NCBI RefSeq assembly: GCF_921293095.1
Contig: NC_060258.1
Coordinates: 930,001 to 994,000, forward strand
Reading direction: 5' to 3'
DNA from: Ischnura elegans
Taxonomy: Eukaryota > Arthropoda > Insecta > Odonata > Coenagrionidae
Length of the DNA stretch: 64,000 bases
Shown here: positions 32,975 to 43,507 of the stretch, in pieces
Layout: each line of letters begins with the position of its first letter
Position numbering within the stretch: the first letter of the stretch is position 1
Position numbers and translations under genes: made by a program
Notes under the pieces: model-generated
What the model saw: only the letters and a program-made list of their open reading frames with translations
What the model was told of the DNA's origin: nothing
The model's database searches: none

Positions 32975-34291
32975 TCATTTCTGTTGTGCCTTGTGTTTTT
33001 TCGTTTTATTTGGCTCTCTCTTTTCGGAATCAGTGTTCTGTTTAAGAAATGCTTTTTTAAATGTTTCTGTTTCACTTTGTAGTTTTGTCAGTTTATGTAA
33101 ACTCATCTGCCCCCTTCTTGTTGCTCCTGGTTCTTCTTCTTCTTCTGTTTCTTCGTCAGTCTCCCTCCCCATGGTGAAAGTAAAGCCTTTCGGCACGGGG
33201 AATGAGGTCTTGGGAACGGTCCATCCCTCTTTCGTCTCGGTCTCTTCTTCCTTGTCTTCTTCTTCTTCTATAATTATTTCCTCGACCTCCATTTCAGCAT
33301 TTGATGTGCTTGACGAAGAGTCGTCTATGTTCCTCTCTCCCTCTTCTGTGCCTCCTCCCGACCCTGTCGGCGACGTTGAATTTTTTCTTTTGCCTCGCCT
33401 TCCGCTGTTTCTTTTTCGTCTTCTTCGTGTTGTGTTATTGTCCGACTCCATATTCACTGCTTCCGGAGTAGCTCCTGCATCCTCTGTTTTTTCACTCCCC
33501 CCCGAAACTTCTTCGATGTCACTCTTGTCTACTTTCTTCTCAGTCCCTTGTTGCTCTTCCACCGCCGGGATGTTTCCCCCCTTGGTTTCTTCTTCCTGCG
33601 TGTTCTCACTTTGCTCCCGCACCGCTCTCTCCACCTCTTCTTCCATTTGAGTCTGTTCTTTACCTATGTCACTCACTTCCATTGGATCTTCCCCCCTCAC
33701 CCTCTCGGCGTATGTAGAGTTGGTGCCCACACTTAGTATAAGTGGGCAGTTTATCCTCAAATGTGATGTCTCCCCACACCTGGAACACGTCGGCTTTTGC
33801 CCGTAATATAATATTGCTGCTCTGTATCTAGCCACCTGTAGATACGACGGGATGTCTTTTGTCAGCTCCATTTTCACGCTGCGGGCACCCGTGTAAGTGC
33901 CCGCTAACGTTTTGGGACCAGCCCAAGTGTTTAATTGGTAGTCGATTATCTTTCCGTAAGGCGCAAGTGCCTTCAACACCTCCTCCCTCGGTACCTCGAT
34001 ATTCAGCAGGTGAACTTTAACAATTGTCACTCTTCTACTCGCCGATGTAATCTTAACCTCCCTGTTGCCCATCTTCCTTAACTCGCCTGCGGCGAGTATT
34101 TCTTCCATTTTTTCCTCCGTCTTCAATTTCAAAAAAACCGTTCTTCTTTTGTTCGTTATTACTACCGCTACTGCCTCTTCGGATCGAACCCCGAGCTCTG
34201 ACATGATGAAATCATGGATCTCTAGGGGCTGTGGTGCTTCAAAATTCTTCTCAAACTCCAAACATAGGGTGTTAACCTTTGGGTATTCCAT
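32975..34291 (-). CDS. T1 ORF1 protein, intact (RRM-like, CCHC, acidic/basic tail)
   Basis: The start is ATG 34291 in GGTTAACCATGG, matching AATTAACCATGC of T3 ORF1, although an in-frame GTG lies 18 nt upstream. About 438 residues. The N terminus is MEYPKVNTLCLEFEKNFEAP. RRM-like segments follow (KRRTVFLKLKTEEKMEE, VTIVKVHLLNIEVPREEV). A single zinc knuckle CSRCGETSHLRINC lies near residue 185. Then come a long Glu/Ser-rich stretch, a basic block RRRRKRNSGRRGKRKN, and a second acidic stretch ending KTKKHKAQQK. This is the expected layout of a Tx1-type RNA-binding ORF1 protein acting in the ribonucleoprotein particle. No frameshift or stop is seen. Confidence 0.85.
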   Translation of the reverse strand: MEYPKVNTLCLEFEKNFEAPQPLEIHDFIMSELGVRSEEAVAVVITNKRRTVFLKLKTEEKMEEILAAGELRKMGNREVKITSASRRVTIVKVHLLNIEVPREEVLKALAPYGKIIDYQLNTWAGPKTLAGTYTGARSVKMELTKDIPSYLQVARYRAAILYYGQKPTCSRCGETSHLRINCPLILSVGTNSTYAERVRGEDPMEVSDIGKEQTQMEEEVERAVREQSENTQEEETKGGNIPAVEEQQGTEKKVDKSDIEEVSGGSEKTEDAGATPEAVNMESDNNTTRRRRKRNSGRRGKRKNSTSPTGSGGGTEEGERNIDDSSSSTSNAEMEVEEIIIEEEEDKEEETETKEGWTVPKTSFPVPKGFTFTMGRETDEETEEEEEPGATRRGQMSLHKLTKLQSETETFKKAFLKQNTDSEKREPNKTKKHKAQQK

Positions 34292-34513
34292 GGTTAACCC
34301 CTGTTGCACTAGAGTTTAACTTGCTAAAACACACTTGCGTGTGTCACACGTTTTTAGTCGCGTCACAAGGTCGCAAAACTGTCCGAGCCCGCACTCAGCA
34401 AGGCTCCCGGCGATCGCAGGGCGCGATCGCCGGGGCTTGGAAACCGGTCTTCGAAATCCACGAGAAACAAAACACGCTCGGGAGCTCTCTCTCTACACGT
34501 CCTCTCGCCTCGC

Positions 34514-34529
34514 GTATTCAACGTGGTAT
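34514..34529 (-). rRNA. 5S rRNA gene fragment (nt 11-26) between T3 and T1
   Basis: The minus strand reads ATACCACGTTGAATAC, 5S nt 11-26. Its first six bases repeat the end of the 5S remnant 5' of T3 (40202-40197), and its last five repeat the start of the remnant 3' of T1 (26820-26824). One 16-nt piece therefore carries one target duplication of each of two insertions made at different sites in the same 5S gene. Confidence 0.85.
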
Positions 34530-34696
34530 TTTTTTCAAATCATTTATTTCAATCAAACTCAAAAATACATACTTCAGAAAAATTGAACCTTTCATCATTT
34601 ACACACAATACACAAAAACCACCAAATAAGAAAAAATTTCTTTTTCCATTATTTTCCACAGAATTTTCCCTCTTTTATTTTTTATATAAAACGTTT

Positions 34697-34788
34697 GGAG
34701 GTCTGGGGATTCGAACGTCCGGCCACACACACTGCTCACCTCTTCTCCTCAGCCGAACGCCGATCCACCAGGCTACCACAGCTCTTGC
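34697..34788 (-). repeat. tRNA-like cassette 2 in the T3 3' UTR
   Basis: A-box TAGCCTGGTGGATCGGC, then a stem GTTCGGC/GCCGGAC enclosing about 28 nt, then B-box GTTCGAATCCCCAG. It is followed by a 165-nt AT-rich tail ending in the A-run at the 5S junction. It is closely related to the T1 cassette. Confidence 0.75.
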
Positions 34789-34978
34789 ATTTACAATAGG
34801 AAAAAACTGACAAAATGCTTTTCAAGATCCATTTGGACATTTAAAAAAAGTTATTTTCCAATTTTAACATTTATTACTTACAAAGAATAGAATTGTAGCA
34901 TGTATTATTTCCACCTTGTAATTAAGTATCACATTTATCGCATTTCACTGAGATAATCTTCACGATTAAATTTTTATC

Positions 34979-35067
34979 CTGGGGACCTGGGGATTCGAAC
35001 ACCAGCCCAATTCACTCTCCCCTACTCACCAGTCGGGCGCCGATCCACCAGGCTACCCAGGGCGACA
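34979..35067 (-). repeat. tRNA-like cassette 1 in the T3 3' UTR
   Basis: Same order of elements: CCTGGG and CCCAGG can pair as an acceptor-like stem, A-box TAGCCTGGTGGATCGGC, GCCC/GGGC stem, B-box GTGTTCGAATCCCC. Cassette 2 lies 280 bp further on, in tandem. The tails differ in sequence, so it is the cassette and not the tail that is conserved. Confidence 0.75.
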
Positions 35068-35339
35068 CAAACACATCACGTAACCACCCATTTCATTATT
35101 CTCACTCTATTGTGGTCTCTTCGTCCGTGACAAAACACTTTTCTAACCACCAACCACAATTTCAACAGACATCAGGTATACAGGAAAAACACTTACGATT
35201 ATACTAAATTAAAATAAATAATTAATTTCATAAATACCCAACACTGAACTGTATGGACAGATATTTATAGATCAAATATTATATTCAGAGAGATACAAAC
35301 GATAATACAATAAAATTCCTTTTCCCAAACAAAACACAA

Positions 35340-38300
35340 TTAACATTGGTAAAATTGGATCAGGAAATCCCTTGCATCTTTGTTCAGTGCTTTAAATTCA
35401 TCCTCTTTTACATTCTTATTCACTACAACATTCCATTTCAAAATTTCATAACAATATCTTGCAATAATAAAAACCATTATCTCTGTCTTAAACGATGGAA
35501 ACAATAGGAAATCTAGTTTTATCAGTCTGATACCATCTATATCATTTTCACCAAATAAGTTTAAAGTTCTGAACGTTTTTTTTATTTTGTCCCATTCATT
35601 TTTTATCTTAGGGCATGTTATAAATTTATGTCTTAGGTCCTCAAGGGTATTGCAGTTTTCACAATTCCCTGATCTGTCCAAACCTATTTTTTGAAGTTTT
35701 TCTTTTGTAGCTACCAACTCATTTATCACATTGAAAATTGCCAGTTTGTAATCTATTGGCATAGAAACTTTTTTTAGATTACCCCACGATTTTTTTGGCT
35801 ATTTTATTATTTCTTTCTCCACCATACTGTTTTCCTTCTTTTTCCTCCATTAAGAGATTATATACATATTTTGTTACAACAATGTTATGCATTTCTACTT
35901 TGGGGATAAGTTCTTTTAGACTCTTTACGTAGGATTTAAAATTGTCAGTTATTTCCATTGTATTTAAAGCACTCTTTAGGAGAGTCTTTCTGTAGTCCTT
36001 TGATTTTTCCATAGCCTTTATTGTGGCCGTGTAAAAGAGGGCCTTAACTTTACTTTGAAAGTCTATTAGTCCTAGGCCACCCTCTCCCCATTTTCTGATC
36101 GCCTGTTCTTTCCTTATTTTGAAAATATAATCTTTCCAAACAAAAAAGTTAATATACTTGACAATCTTCGCCGCTATTCTATTTGGTGGTGGTAGTATAT
36201 GCGCTACATACCACATCTTACTTAGGATTGTTGAGTTCATAAATCTTACTCTGTACACAAGGTTTAAGTGCCTGTTATGGGATTTAACAGTCTCCCACCA
36301 TTCTGCTTACCAACAGTTCCCAGTTTTTAGTCAATGTTTCTACAATGTCTTTATTCCATTGTATTCCTAAAATTTTGGTTGTTAATTTCTCTACCCATAT
36401 GTCCGGAAGAAGACCGTCTTCGTTTTTCAAGTTCAGATAATAAGTTTTATTCTTATTAATAGACATACCACTGATACTACAGAATAAGTTTATTACTTCT
36501 TCTACAGTTCTCTGTTGCTGTTTATCGGTTATCATGACTGTCACGTCATCTGCAAACGCAACAGCTGATATACTATCATTGCCAATTTTTAAACCCACTC
36601 CTGCCCGGTCTAACATGTCCAACAACGGGTTTAGCTGCAGACAAAACAAAAGCATAGAGAGAGGGCATCCCTGTCTAAGGGACTTTCCCAATTTTATCCA
36701 ATCCGTAAACTCATGGATTCCTACTTTAATCTTAACATGTGGCTCATTATAAAAGACTTTAATTGTGTCAATTAGTTCTTCAGGGAAACCCATTATTTCC
36801 ATTACCCTAAAAAGAAATTCCAAATTTACCTTATCAAAAGCCTTTTCAAAATCGATAGCCAGGAGTTGGAGGTTTGCTACATTTAGGCTACCTTTCATGA
36901 CAATTAGATCTCTTATTATTTGTGTCGCATTGTTTATGTTCTCTCCATTCTTACATATACCAAATTGAAGGGGGTGCAAAACATCAGCAGCCACCGTCAT
37001 TATATTTTTTTAATTATTTTTACAAAGATATTGTATTCATTATTTAAAATTGTCAAAGGCCTATACTCCTGAATTTTTGTCGGATTAGCTGTCTTAGGAA
37101 TGAGGACAATTCTCCCTTCTCTTTGTGAAATTGTCATTTTCCTCTGTGTTAAATAGCATAAAAAACAATCAAATAATTCCTTGCTAACCGTCTCCCTAAA
37201 GGTCAGGTAAAATTCCGCCCCTAGGCCGTCGGTCCCAGCGGATGTTCCTTTCTTTAAGTCTATAATTGCATCCATCATATCTTCTATTCTATAGTTTTTT
37301 CAGTCTCTCTTTAGCTTCTTCTGTAAGTTTATTATGAACGTAAGGGTCTTCATTTGTAACTACATAACCTTGTGTCAAATTTGATTTAAAATAATCATGA
37401 ACTGACTTTTTAATTTCATCTGCTTCTGAGGTCCTATTTATGCCATCTTTACATTCTGTTAACTTGAGAGCTGTTTCGTTAGCTTTCCTTTTCGCTTTTT
37501 CTAACTGATATAATGAACTTATTTCTCCATCTACGTAGTCGTCACGATTTTTAATAGTTAGAAATTCAGCCAGTTCTTTCTCTAGTTTGAGTATATGTTT
37601 ATTCAACCCATAAATTATCTCTATGTCGGAATTGGAGTGCACACAGTCAAGCAAGGCATCTCTATAGAAATTAATTTTTCTTTTTGAATTCGAGATTTTC
37701 TTTTTCCCTTCCCACACCAGATACTCTTTTGATTTAATCTTTAAGAGTTCCCATTTATTCCCTGGATTTAAGTGCTTATATTTTTCACACCACTCAACCC
37801 ATTTATTTTTAAAGTTCCTAACAATCATCTGATCCAAAAAAACGTTATTATTTACCCTGTTACTACCTTTCCTCAAATTTGTTGGGGGTACTAAGTTAGT
37901 ATTAAATTCAATGATTAAAATATTGTGATCACTCATTGTCACCGGAAAGGTTCTCTGCTTAATTATTTGAAGACCTGAGTTTTTTTAGTATAAATTCGGT
38001 CAATTCTAGTAGCATAATATTTTTTAACAAGGGTATATTTAATTTTTTGGTCCTCAGAGACTAGGTCATTAACATCTATCGCATCAAATATGTTTAATAG
38101 GTTCTTTAAAACCTTATTAATTGGGTACGTAACCCTATCTTTGTTATTTAAACTATCTTTGGGGTCGACTATAGCATTAAAATCACCCCCCAGGAAACTC
38201 CTCTCCTGGAAGTTATTCATGTAATGAGGTAAATCTTCATTATAAAAGCTTACTCTTTCTGCCGCCAGCCTACTGCCAGCTGGAGCATATACATTAATTA

Positions 38301-38577
38301 TATTAAACCCTCCAAAATTGACAACAAGAATTCGACCATCAGGACTATGACATTCACTTTTAACACATAATTTATTTTTATATATAATACCTGTTCCACG
38401 TTTTCCCATGGAATTAATTATCACCTTTGCATCCTTCCTTTCCCAAAATTCAGAAGGCATCACTTCTTGTAGTAATAACACATCCAAATCATTACTTCTA
38501 AAACATAAAAACACTTCGTCAATTTTCTTTTTTGCGGTTATTCCGCCAATATTAAGGGTAGCTATTTTTAACAACAT
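35340..38577 (-). pseudogene. T3 ORF2: endonuclease and reverse transcriptase, several frameshifts
   Basis: ATG 38577 opens MLLKIATLNIGGITAKKK. Endonuclease motifs are LLLQEV, INVYAPAG, FLGGDFNAIV, RIDRIYTK, and MSDHNILIIEF after a frame break near 37950. RT motifs in successive frames are KKGTSAGTDGLGAEFYLTF, EYRPLTILNNEYN, LAIDFEKAFDKV, RQGCPLSMLLFCLQLNP and FADD in AVAFADDVTVM. The C terminus keeps a zinc knuckle CENCNTLEDLRHKFITC (about 35660-35610) and ends FLIQFYQC. Frame breaks lie near 37950, 37283, 37000, 36270 and 35770. All domains are present, so it was once complete. Confidence 0.85.
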
Positions 38578-38596
38578 GATTGGTTAATTAAGTGTT

Positions 38597-39962
38597 ACTC
38601 TTTTTCTGAATAGCACTAGTCACTTTCGCTTTTCTCTCCTTCTTGAAGTACTCTAACGAGGTGGACGCTTCCATCCCGTGTTCCTCCTCTCGCATCATCA
38701 TTTTTTTTGCTTCGTCTTTTTCGCTTTTCCCGTGTCTCCTTCACTTATATTCCCACTCCCACCCGTATCTAATGCATTAAGTCCCTTTTCCGCCTGACTA
38801 GACAAGGTGTTACTCCTCTTTTCCCTTGCTCCGCCAGCCGTGACGGCCGCAGGCAGGGATAACCAGTTTCCTCCCACCACTTCCAAATCCCCGTCGATTT
38901 GTTCCGTCCAGTCCATACTGCCCCTCAAACCGTCGTCCAACTCACCAGTCTGACTCTCTTCCCCTCCCCCAAGCTCTCCCCCAACACTTGTCCCACGATA
39001 GACTGGTTTTCACTTTCATTGAGATTCCCCGACACTTGTTTACTTTCCCATATGCATGTATTTTCAACCGTCGAGCCGGCCCCACTTTTTTCCCCATCTG
39101 AACCATTATCCGAAGCACATGTTTTCTGTTCGTTCCTAGTCCTCCCAATACGTTGTCCCCTTCCGCCTCGCCTCGCCTTTTTCTTCCCCTCATCTCCGCT
39201 GCACTCACTCTCCTTTGGAGACCCCTCCCCCTGACCCACTTCCATTTTCTCTTTATTACTTGAATTTACCACCTCTTCTTCATTTTCACCTTCCCCCATT
39301 CGTTTTAATTCTACGTGACTATCCTCTAAGTCAATAAGTTCTACCACCGTTACTGACTTTACAGCGTCACTATACCCCCTCTTAATTGGAGCAAGAATAT
39401 TTGGGCAATTTACCCTAAGATGTTCTGTGCTACCACACTTCGAGTACGTCACCACCTGGCCGTCATAGTGGATTATGGCCCTCTCCCCAGCGATGTACAA
39501 GTAACTGGGGATATTTTTTTCAACATACATCTTCACTGTCCTATTCCCATTTCTCACCTTGATCCTGTGATTCCCTCCCCACCTCAGCTCAAGGTAAGAT
39601 ACAATCTTCCCGTAGTTACTTAATACTTCACGTACCTCTGTTTCGGTAACCTCAAAGGGGAGGAGACAAATCCTCACATGGGTGGCACTTCTTGAGGCAG
39701 GCTCAATATTTACCACCCCCCTCCTGTTCCTCGTTGAAGGGAAGGGTAGATCCCCTTCGTGGTCCATCAGAATCTTCTGCATTATCTCCGCAGTTCGGGC
39801 TTTTATGAAAGCTGTCCTCCGGAAGGGTCCAAATTGTATCCCCAGCAAGTCCTCCTCCTTTACTTTGATGATCTCCTCCAAGAAGGTCATTAGCTCGTAA
39901 CTCGTTACATCGGGTACAGTGTTAAAGTTCACCTTTAACGTGTTGATTCTTTCTTTTGGCAT
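38597..39962 (-). pseudogene. T3 ORF1: RRM-like and degenerate CCHC protein
   Basis: ATG 39962 opens MPKERINTLKVNFNTVPDVT. RRM-like segments RRTAFIKARTAEIMQKIL and SATHVRICLLPFEVTETEV are followed by YSKCGSTEHLRVNC. This is the CCHC site with its first Cys changed to Tyr, so zinc binding is probably lost. The long acidic tail and basic block (KKKARRGGRGQRIGRTR) match T1. The main frame closes near 38925, but the rest of the protein continues in other frames (ending KKTKQKK near 38698 and IQKKSNT near 38597), so about two frameshifts separate it from an intact ORF1. Confidence 0.8.
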
Positions 39963-40196
39963 GGTTAATTCCCGGCTGTTCGCGTTTCCGCGCTCAGCGT
40001 GCCAAAAATCACTTCTAAAATAAGAAAAATAAGTTTTAGACTCACGATCGCTCGCGAAAACAAATTACGCCCGAGTTTACCCCGAGCAAACCGAGCCCGG
40101 GCGAATGCCGAGGCAAACGCCGGGCAGAGAAACTCTCTCTCGCCGTATGAGTAAACCAAAAACGATCGGTCTGAGCGCTCCGCAAACACGTCCGTC

Positions 40197-40212
40197 TGGT
40201 ATGGCCGTTGGC
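40197..40212 (-). rRNA. 5S rRNA gene fragment (nt 1-16) at the T3 5' end
   Basis: The minus strand reads GCCAACGGCCATACCA, the start of 5S, immediately followed by the T3 5' end. The sequence upstream (AAAGACTATAATATCTTC, 40230-40213) has a TATA-like word near the expected 5S start. The last six bases are the ATACCA target duplication. Confidence 0.85.
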
Positions 40213-40793
40213 GAAGATATTATAGTCTTTTGAAGAATCTTATACTCATTCGGTGATTAGAGTCGATAGTTTACTATCTGACTTTGTAACAATTTGGATT
40301 TAAATTTCATACAGGAATGAAATGTAGCATCAACGGCGCATAAAAAATGTCCATTTCAAAGGTATCAGTTTCGGTAATGGATCGGTAACGGTAAGTTTTT
40401 AGAAATGTTGCAGTTTCGGAAAGGAAGGCAGCTGAAGCGCGGACTTCCCGTGACAAAGTAAAGGATTTTTAAGATGGATTTCAACGTGAAGCCAACGTGG
40501 AATATGGAGTGCAACTGAAAATGGTGGAATAACGGAGAAAGGGTTTGACGAAAGAGCAACTGTCCGACCAGTTTGCTGAGTGACATAGTGCCTTTGGTTG
40601 CAAATGGGATCTTACAACGAAATAACGTTAAGGAACGTCTCGTGCGGCTGCAATTAGACAAAGTTTCAACGCACTGGACGGATTGCCATGCAACGAGGAA
40701 TAGTGGAGATTCGCGTGTGTCGTTGCTGAAATCAGCATTTATTTGCGTTTTATCGACTAATTGTCGATTTTTTCGCAATGAACTGTCTTCTTT
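40213..40793. other. Unassigned DNA between the 5S start and the Jockey-like LINE
   Basis: This should be 5S upstream spacer on the minus strand, but beyond a weak similarity in the 30 bases next to 5S it does not visibly match the spacer at 26920-28107. The 137-codon frame on the minus strand (40365-40778) has no domain and is not supported. Confidence 0.4.
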
Positions 40794-43507
40794 TTATTTC
40801 CTAATGTTAGGCTTTCCCTCGCCTAAGTTTTTTGGCAAATGCTCTGTTCTTTTGTATCTATCCCAAGTGCTTGATTTGGGAATAGATAGGTCACTTATTA
40901 TTTCATGCTCGTTTTGACTTAGTTTTTCATAATATGTAGTTATTTGTTCCTGTAATATTTCTTCTATTGTTTTTGTGTTCGCCAGTTTATATATTGTTTC
41001 ATTGTCATTATTTACTCCCCATCTTGTTTTCAATATGGCCCGTAAAAATTTCCTTTCGGTGACACCCATTTTTGTCCTATTTATTTTATTGATTAGTCCG
41101 ATCCACGCCGGTGCTGCGTAAGTCATTATAGGTCTTATGTACGTATTATAAATATATACTCTTACCTCAGGCGGCGTCGAGTTGTTATGAATTATAGGTG
41201 CTAAGCCGGCTTTTGCTGTAAGTGCCTTTGTTTTTATGTTGTCAATATGTTCACTAAATCCAAGTTTATTGTCCAGGGTCACCCCAAGGTACTTGGCCTT
41301 GTCAGTATACTTAATCCCTTGTTGACGAATACGGAGGATTAGGCACCGCCGAGCGTCCTTTCTATTGTGAAAAACTATCGTCTGTGTTTTGTCCGCGTTT
41401 ATCTTAATTCGCCACTTCTCATACCAAGCGTGAGCTTTGTCAAGTTGGTCTTGTACCAGTTCAGCGGATAACTCAGCGTCCCTACTCCTCGTGAGTATAG
41501 CCGCGTCGTCAGCGTATAATGCTATCTTCGTGCGCCAATCCTCCGCATCTCTCGGGAAGTCGGAAGTAAAAACGTTAAAAAGTAGCGGTCCATATATTGA
41601 CCCTTGGGGGACCCCTGCCGTCAAGGTTTTTAAATCACAAGTTTCATCACGCCATTTGACTTTAAAATGTCTATCTCTGAGGTAAGAGTGTGTCCATTTT
41701 AAAATCCAACCTGGAAAACTGTTTCGTTCCATTTTGAGAAGTAAACCGTCGTGCCAGACTTTGTCAAAAGCCTTGGATATATCCAGAAATACTCCAGGGT
41801 TATTTCTTTTCTGTTAAAACCGTCAGTAATATACTCCGTCACGCGATGGATTTGTTGGGTGGTGGAGTGAGAGCTTCTAAATCCAAATTGTTCTGGTGGG
41901 AGAATATTATTTGTCTCTACGTAATCACGTATGTGCGGTACAATTATCCGTTCTAACAGGTTTCCCAGGTTGGATAGAAGTGAAATAGGTCTCATCTCCT
42001 CGGGGAGTAATGTCTTCTTTTGTTTCTTAGGTATACATTTCACGACTGCAGTTTTCCATTTACTTGGGAAATGCCACGTTTTTATTGAAAAATTGGCCAT
42101 TTCGGCTACATATTTCATTGTTTCGATGGGTATTTGTTTTATTACCTCGTTTGGTATATTGTCTTCCCCAGTTGCCTTTCTATTTGGAAGGTTCTTTATT
42201 ATTATTTTGACTTCATCGACAGTTATTTCTGGTATATTATTTTCGTCAATTAACCAGTCATGAGGATTTATATTTATTTCCGGCGTGGATGGGCACGCTT
42301 TATTGGTGGAGAATATTTTTTCTAAGTTTCCAGCCATTATGTCCGCTTTCTCTTTAGAATTGTAAATTTCTGTGTCGTTCATTTTAATTACTGGGTCCCT
42401 CTGCGGAGTTCCTCTCATTGATTTTACTACTTTCCAGATCGACCCGTCACTTTTATTCAATTGGAAGAGAAGATCTGCCCATCTTTCTTTCCTTAATTGA
42501 ACTATTTCTCTTTTTATCTCTTTATTTAGTGTTTTTATTTTATTTTTCAGATATGCCGTACCAATATTTTTATACATTCTTCTGGTATTATTTCTTTCTT
42601 TAATGAGATTTTTTATGTTATTGTTTAGTTTTATATCTTCCGCCGGTCTTTTTGGCTTTCGAGTGATTGCAACCTCCATGGCAGTTATGATCGCCTGCTC
42701 TAGCGTTGTGGCCATTGCGTCCAAGTCATTATTATTTTCGATGTTTTTAGTTCTCTCCGCCGCCGTCGCGCGGAAGAGACCCCAGTCTGCCGGGCCGTAA
42801 CATAGCCTTTTTGGTAGATCTGGCAGCTGTATTGGTCGTGTACCAATATTTAAAAGAACCGGGTAGTGGTCACTGCTAAGTGCGTTCACCGTTATTACCT
42901 TAGCCGGGCGCCTCAGTCCCTTGGTCACGGCAAGGTCAATAATGTTATCGCTGTACACTCTTGTCGGCTCGTCCGGTGCAATAATTCGTAGGCGCTGTGT
43001 CTGTGTCCAATTGTATAATCGCTTGCCGTTGACATTGTCCTTTGGGCAGTGCCACTGCGTATGTTTACCATTAAAATCTCCTCCACAGATTATTGGTGTG
43101 TCGTGATTTAGTAACAGATCGAAGTCAGTGACTTCGAATTTTTTAGTTGGTGGCAAGTAGCATGAATAAATTGCTATTTCTCCCATATCCGTCATAATTT
43201 TCGCACCCACTACTTCGAGGCTCGTCATATTATGTTTTCCTATTTCTTCATATGGTCGTCTTTTATTATAATGGCTGTTCCACCAGAGCTTTTCCCTCCC
43301 CTCGTTTTTACTCTATCGTTTCTCAGAACGACGTATCCACCTACTTCCCACACCTTACCTGGATGGAGGTGAGTTTCAGAAATGAGACACACTTGTATCT
43401 TCTGTCTTCCCAGAAAGTGTACTAGTTCTTGCGTTTTTTTTATCTACGCCTTCGTTTATATTGAATAACATGATGCCCAGTGATCTATTTTTCTTTTTAT
43501 TATACAT
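40794..43507 (-). pseudogene. Jockey-like ORF2: endonuclease and RT, about three frameshifts
   Basis: ATG 43507 overlaps the ORF1 stop by 8 nt (ATGTATAA). LGIMLFNINEG is the endonuclease start. An A-run near 43430 breaks the frame, and another break near 43230 restores it. Then come IAIYSCYLPP, IICGGDFNGKHTQWHC, NIIDLAVTKG and SSDHYPVLLNIG. RT motifs are KATGEDNIPNEVIKQ, MRPISLLSNLGNLLERI and QFGFRSSHSTTQQ. After a break near 41800 they are KAFDKVWHDG, AGVPQGSIYGPLLFNV and ALYADDAAIL with the catalytic YADD. The C terminus ends at GEGKPNIRK. No RNase H or C-terminal knuckle is present, as usual for Jockey. Confidence 0.82.

Larger units (their letters stand above)
29316..34513 (-). mobile_element. 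Element T1: 5S-inserted Tx1-like LINE (main part)
   Basis: The 5' boundary is GCGAGGCGAGAGG directly after 5S nt 11-26 (34529-34514). A 220-bp 5' UTR precedes ORF1 (34291-32975, intact), followed by a 980-bp inter-ORF region with tandem tRNA-like units, then ORF2 (one frameshift). The 3' end is at 26237-26819, inverted. The AATAC duplication flanks the reconstructed element. It is the least decayed Tx1-like copy in the window, implying recent insertion. Confidence 0.85.
34530..40196 (-). mobile_element. Element T3: 5S-inserted Tx1-like LINE, full length but decayed
   Basis: The element is bounded by 5S nt 1-16 on its 5' side and 5S nt 11-26 on its 3' side, giving a 6-bp ATACCA duplication. 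A 230-bp GC-rich 5' UTR leads to ORF1 (39962), a short gap, ORF2 (38577-35340, about five frame breaks), a 270-bp UTR, then two tandem tRNA-like units (35067-34979 and 34788-34697) each with an AT-rich tail, and a terminal A-run. Length is about 5.67 kb. Confidence 0.88.

Noticed and set aside
32975-34309. ORF1 start at the GTG at 34309
   Set aside because: The ATG at 34291 has a TTAACCATG context shared with T3 ORF1, whereas the upstream GTG is simply in the same open frame.
26567-35067. Functional tRNA genes
   Set aside because: A and B boxes are present, but the anticodon arm is replaced by a long stem and the acceptor stems are poor, so they were called tRNA-like cassettes.
40365-40778. 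137-codon minus-strand frame and an overlapping 114-codon plus-strand frame
   Set aside because: No domain on either strand, and the location is expected to be 5S upstream spacer or LINE flank. Not supported as a gene.
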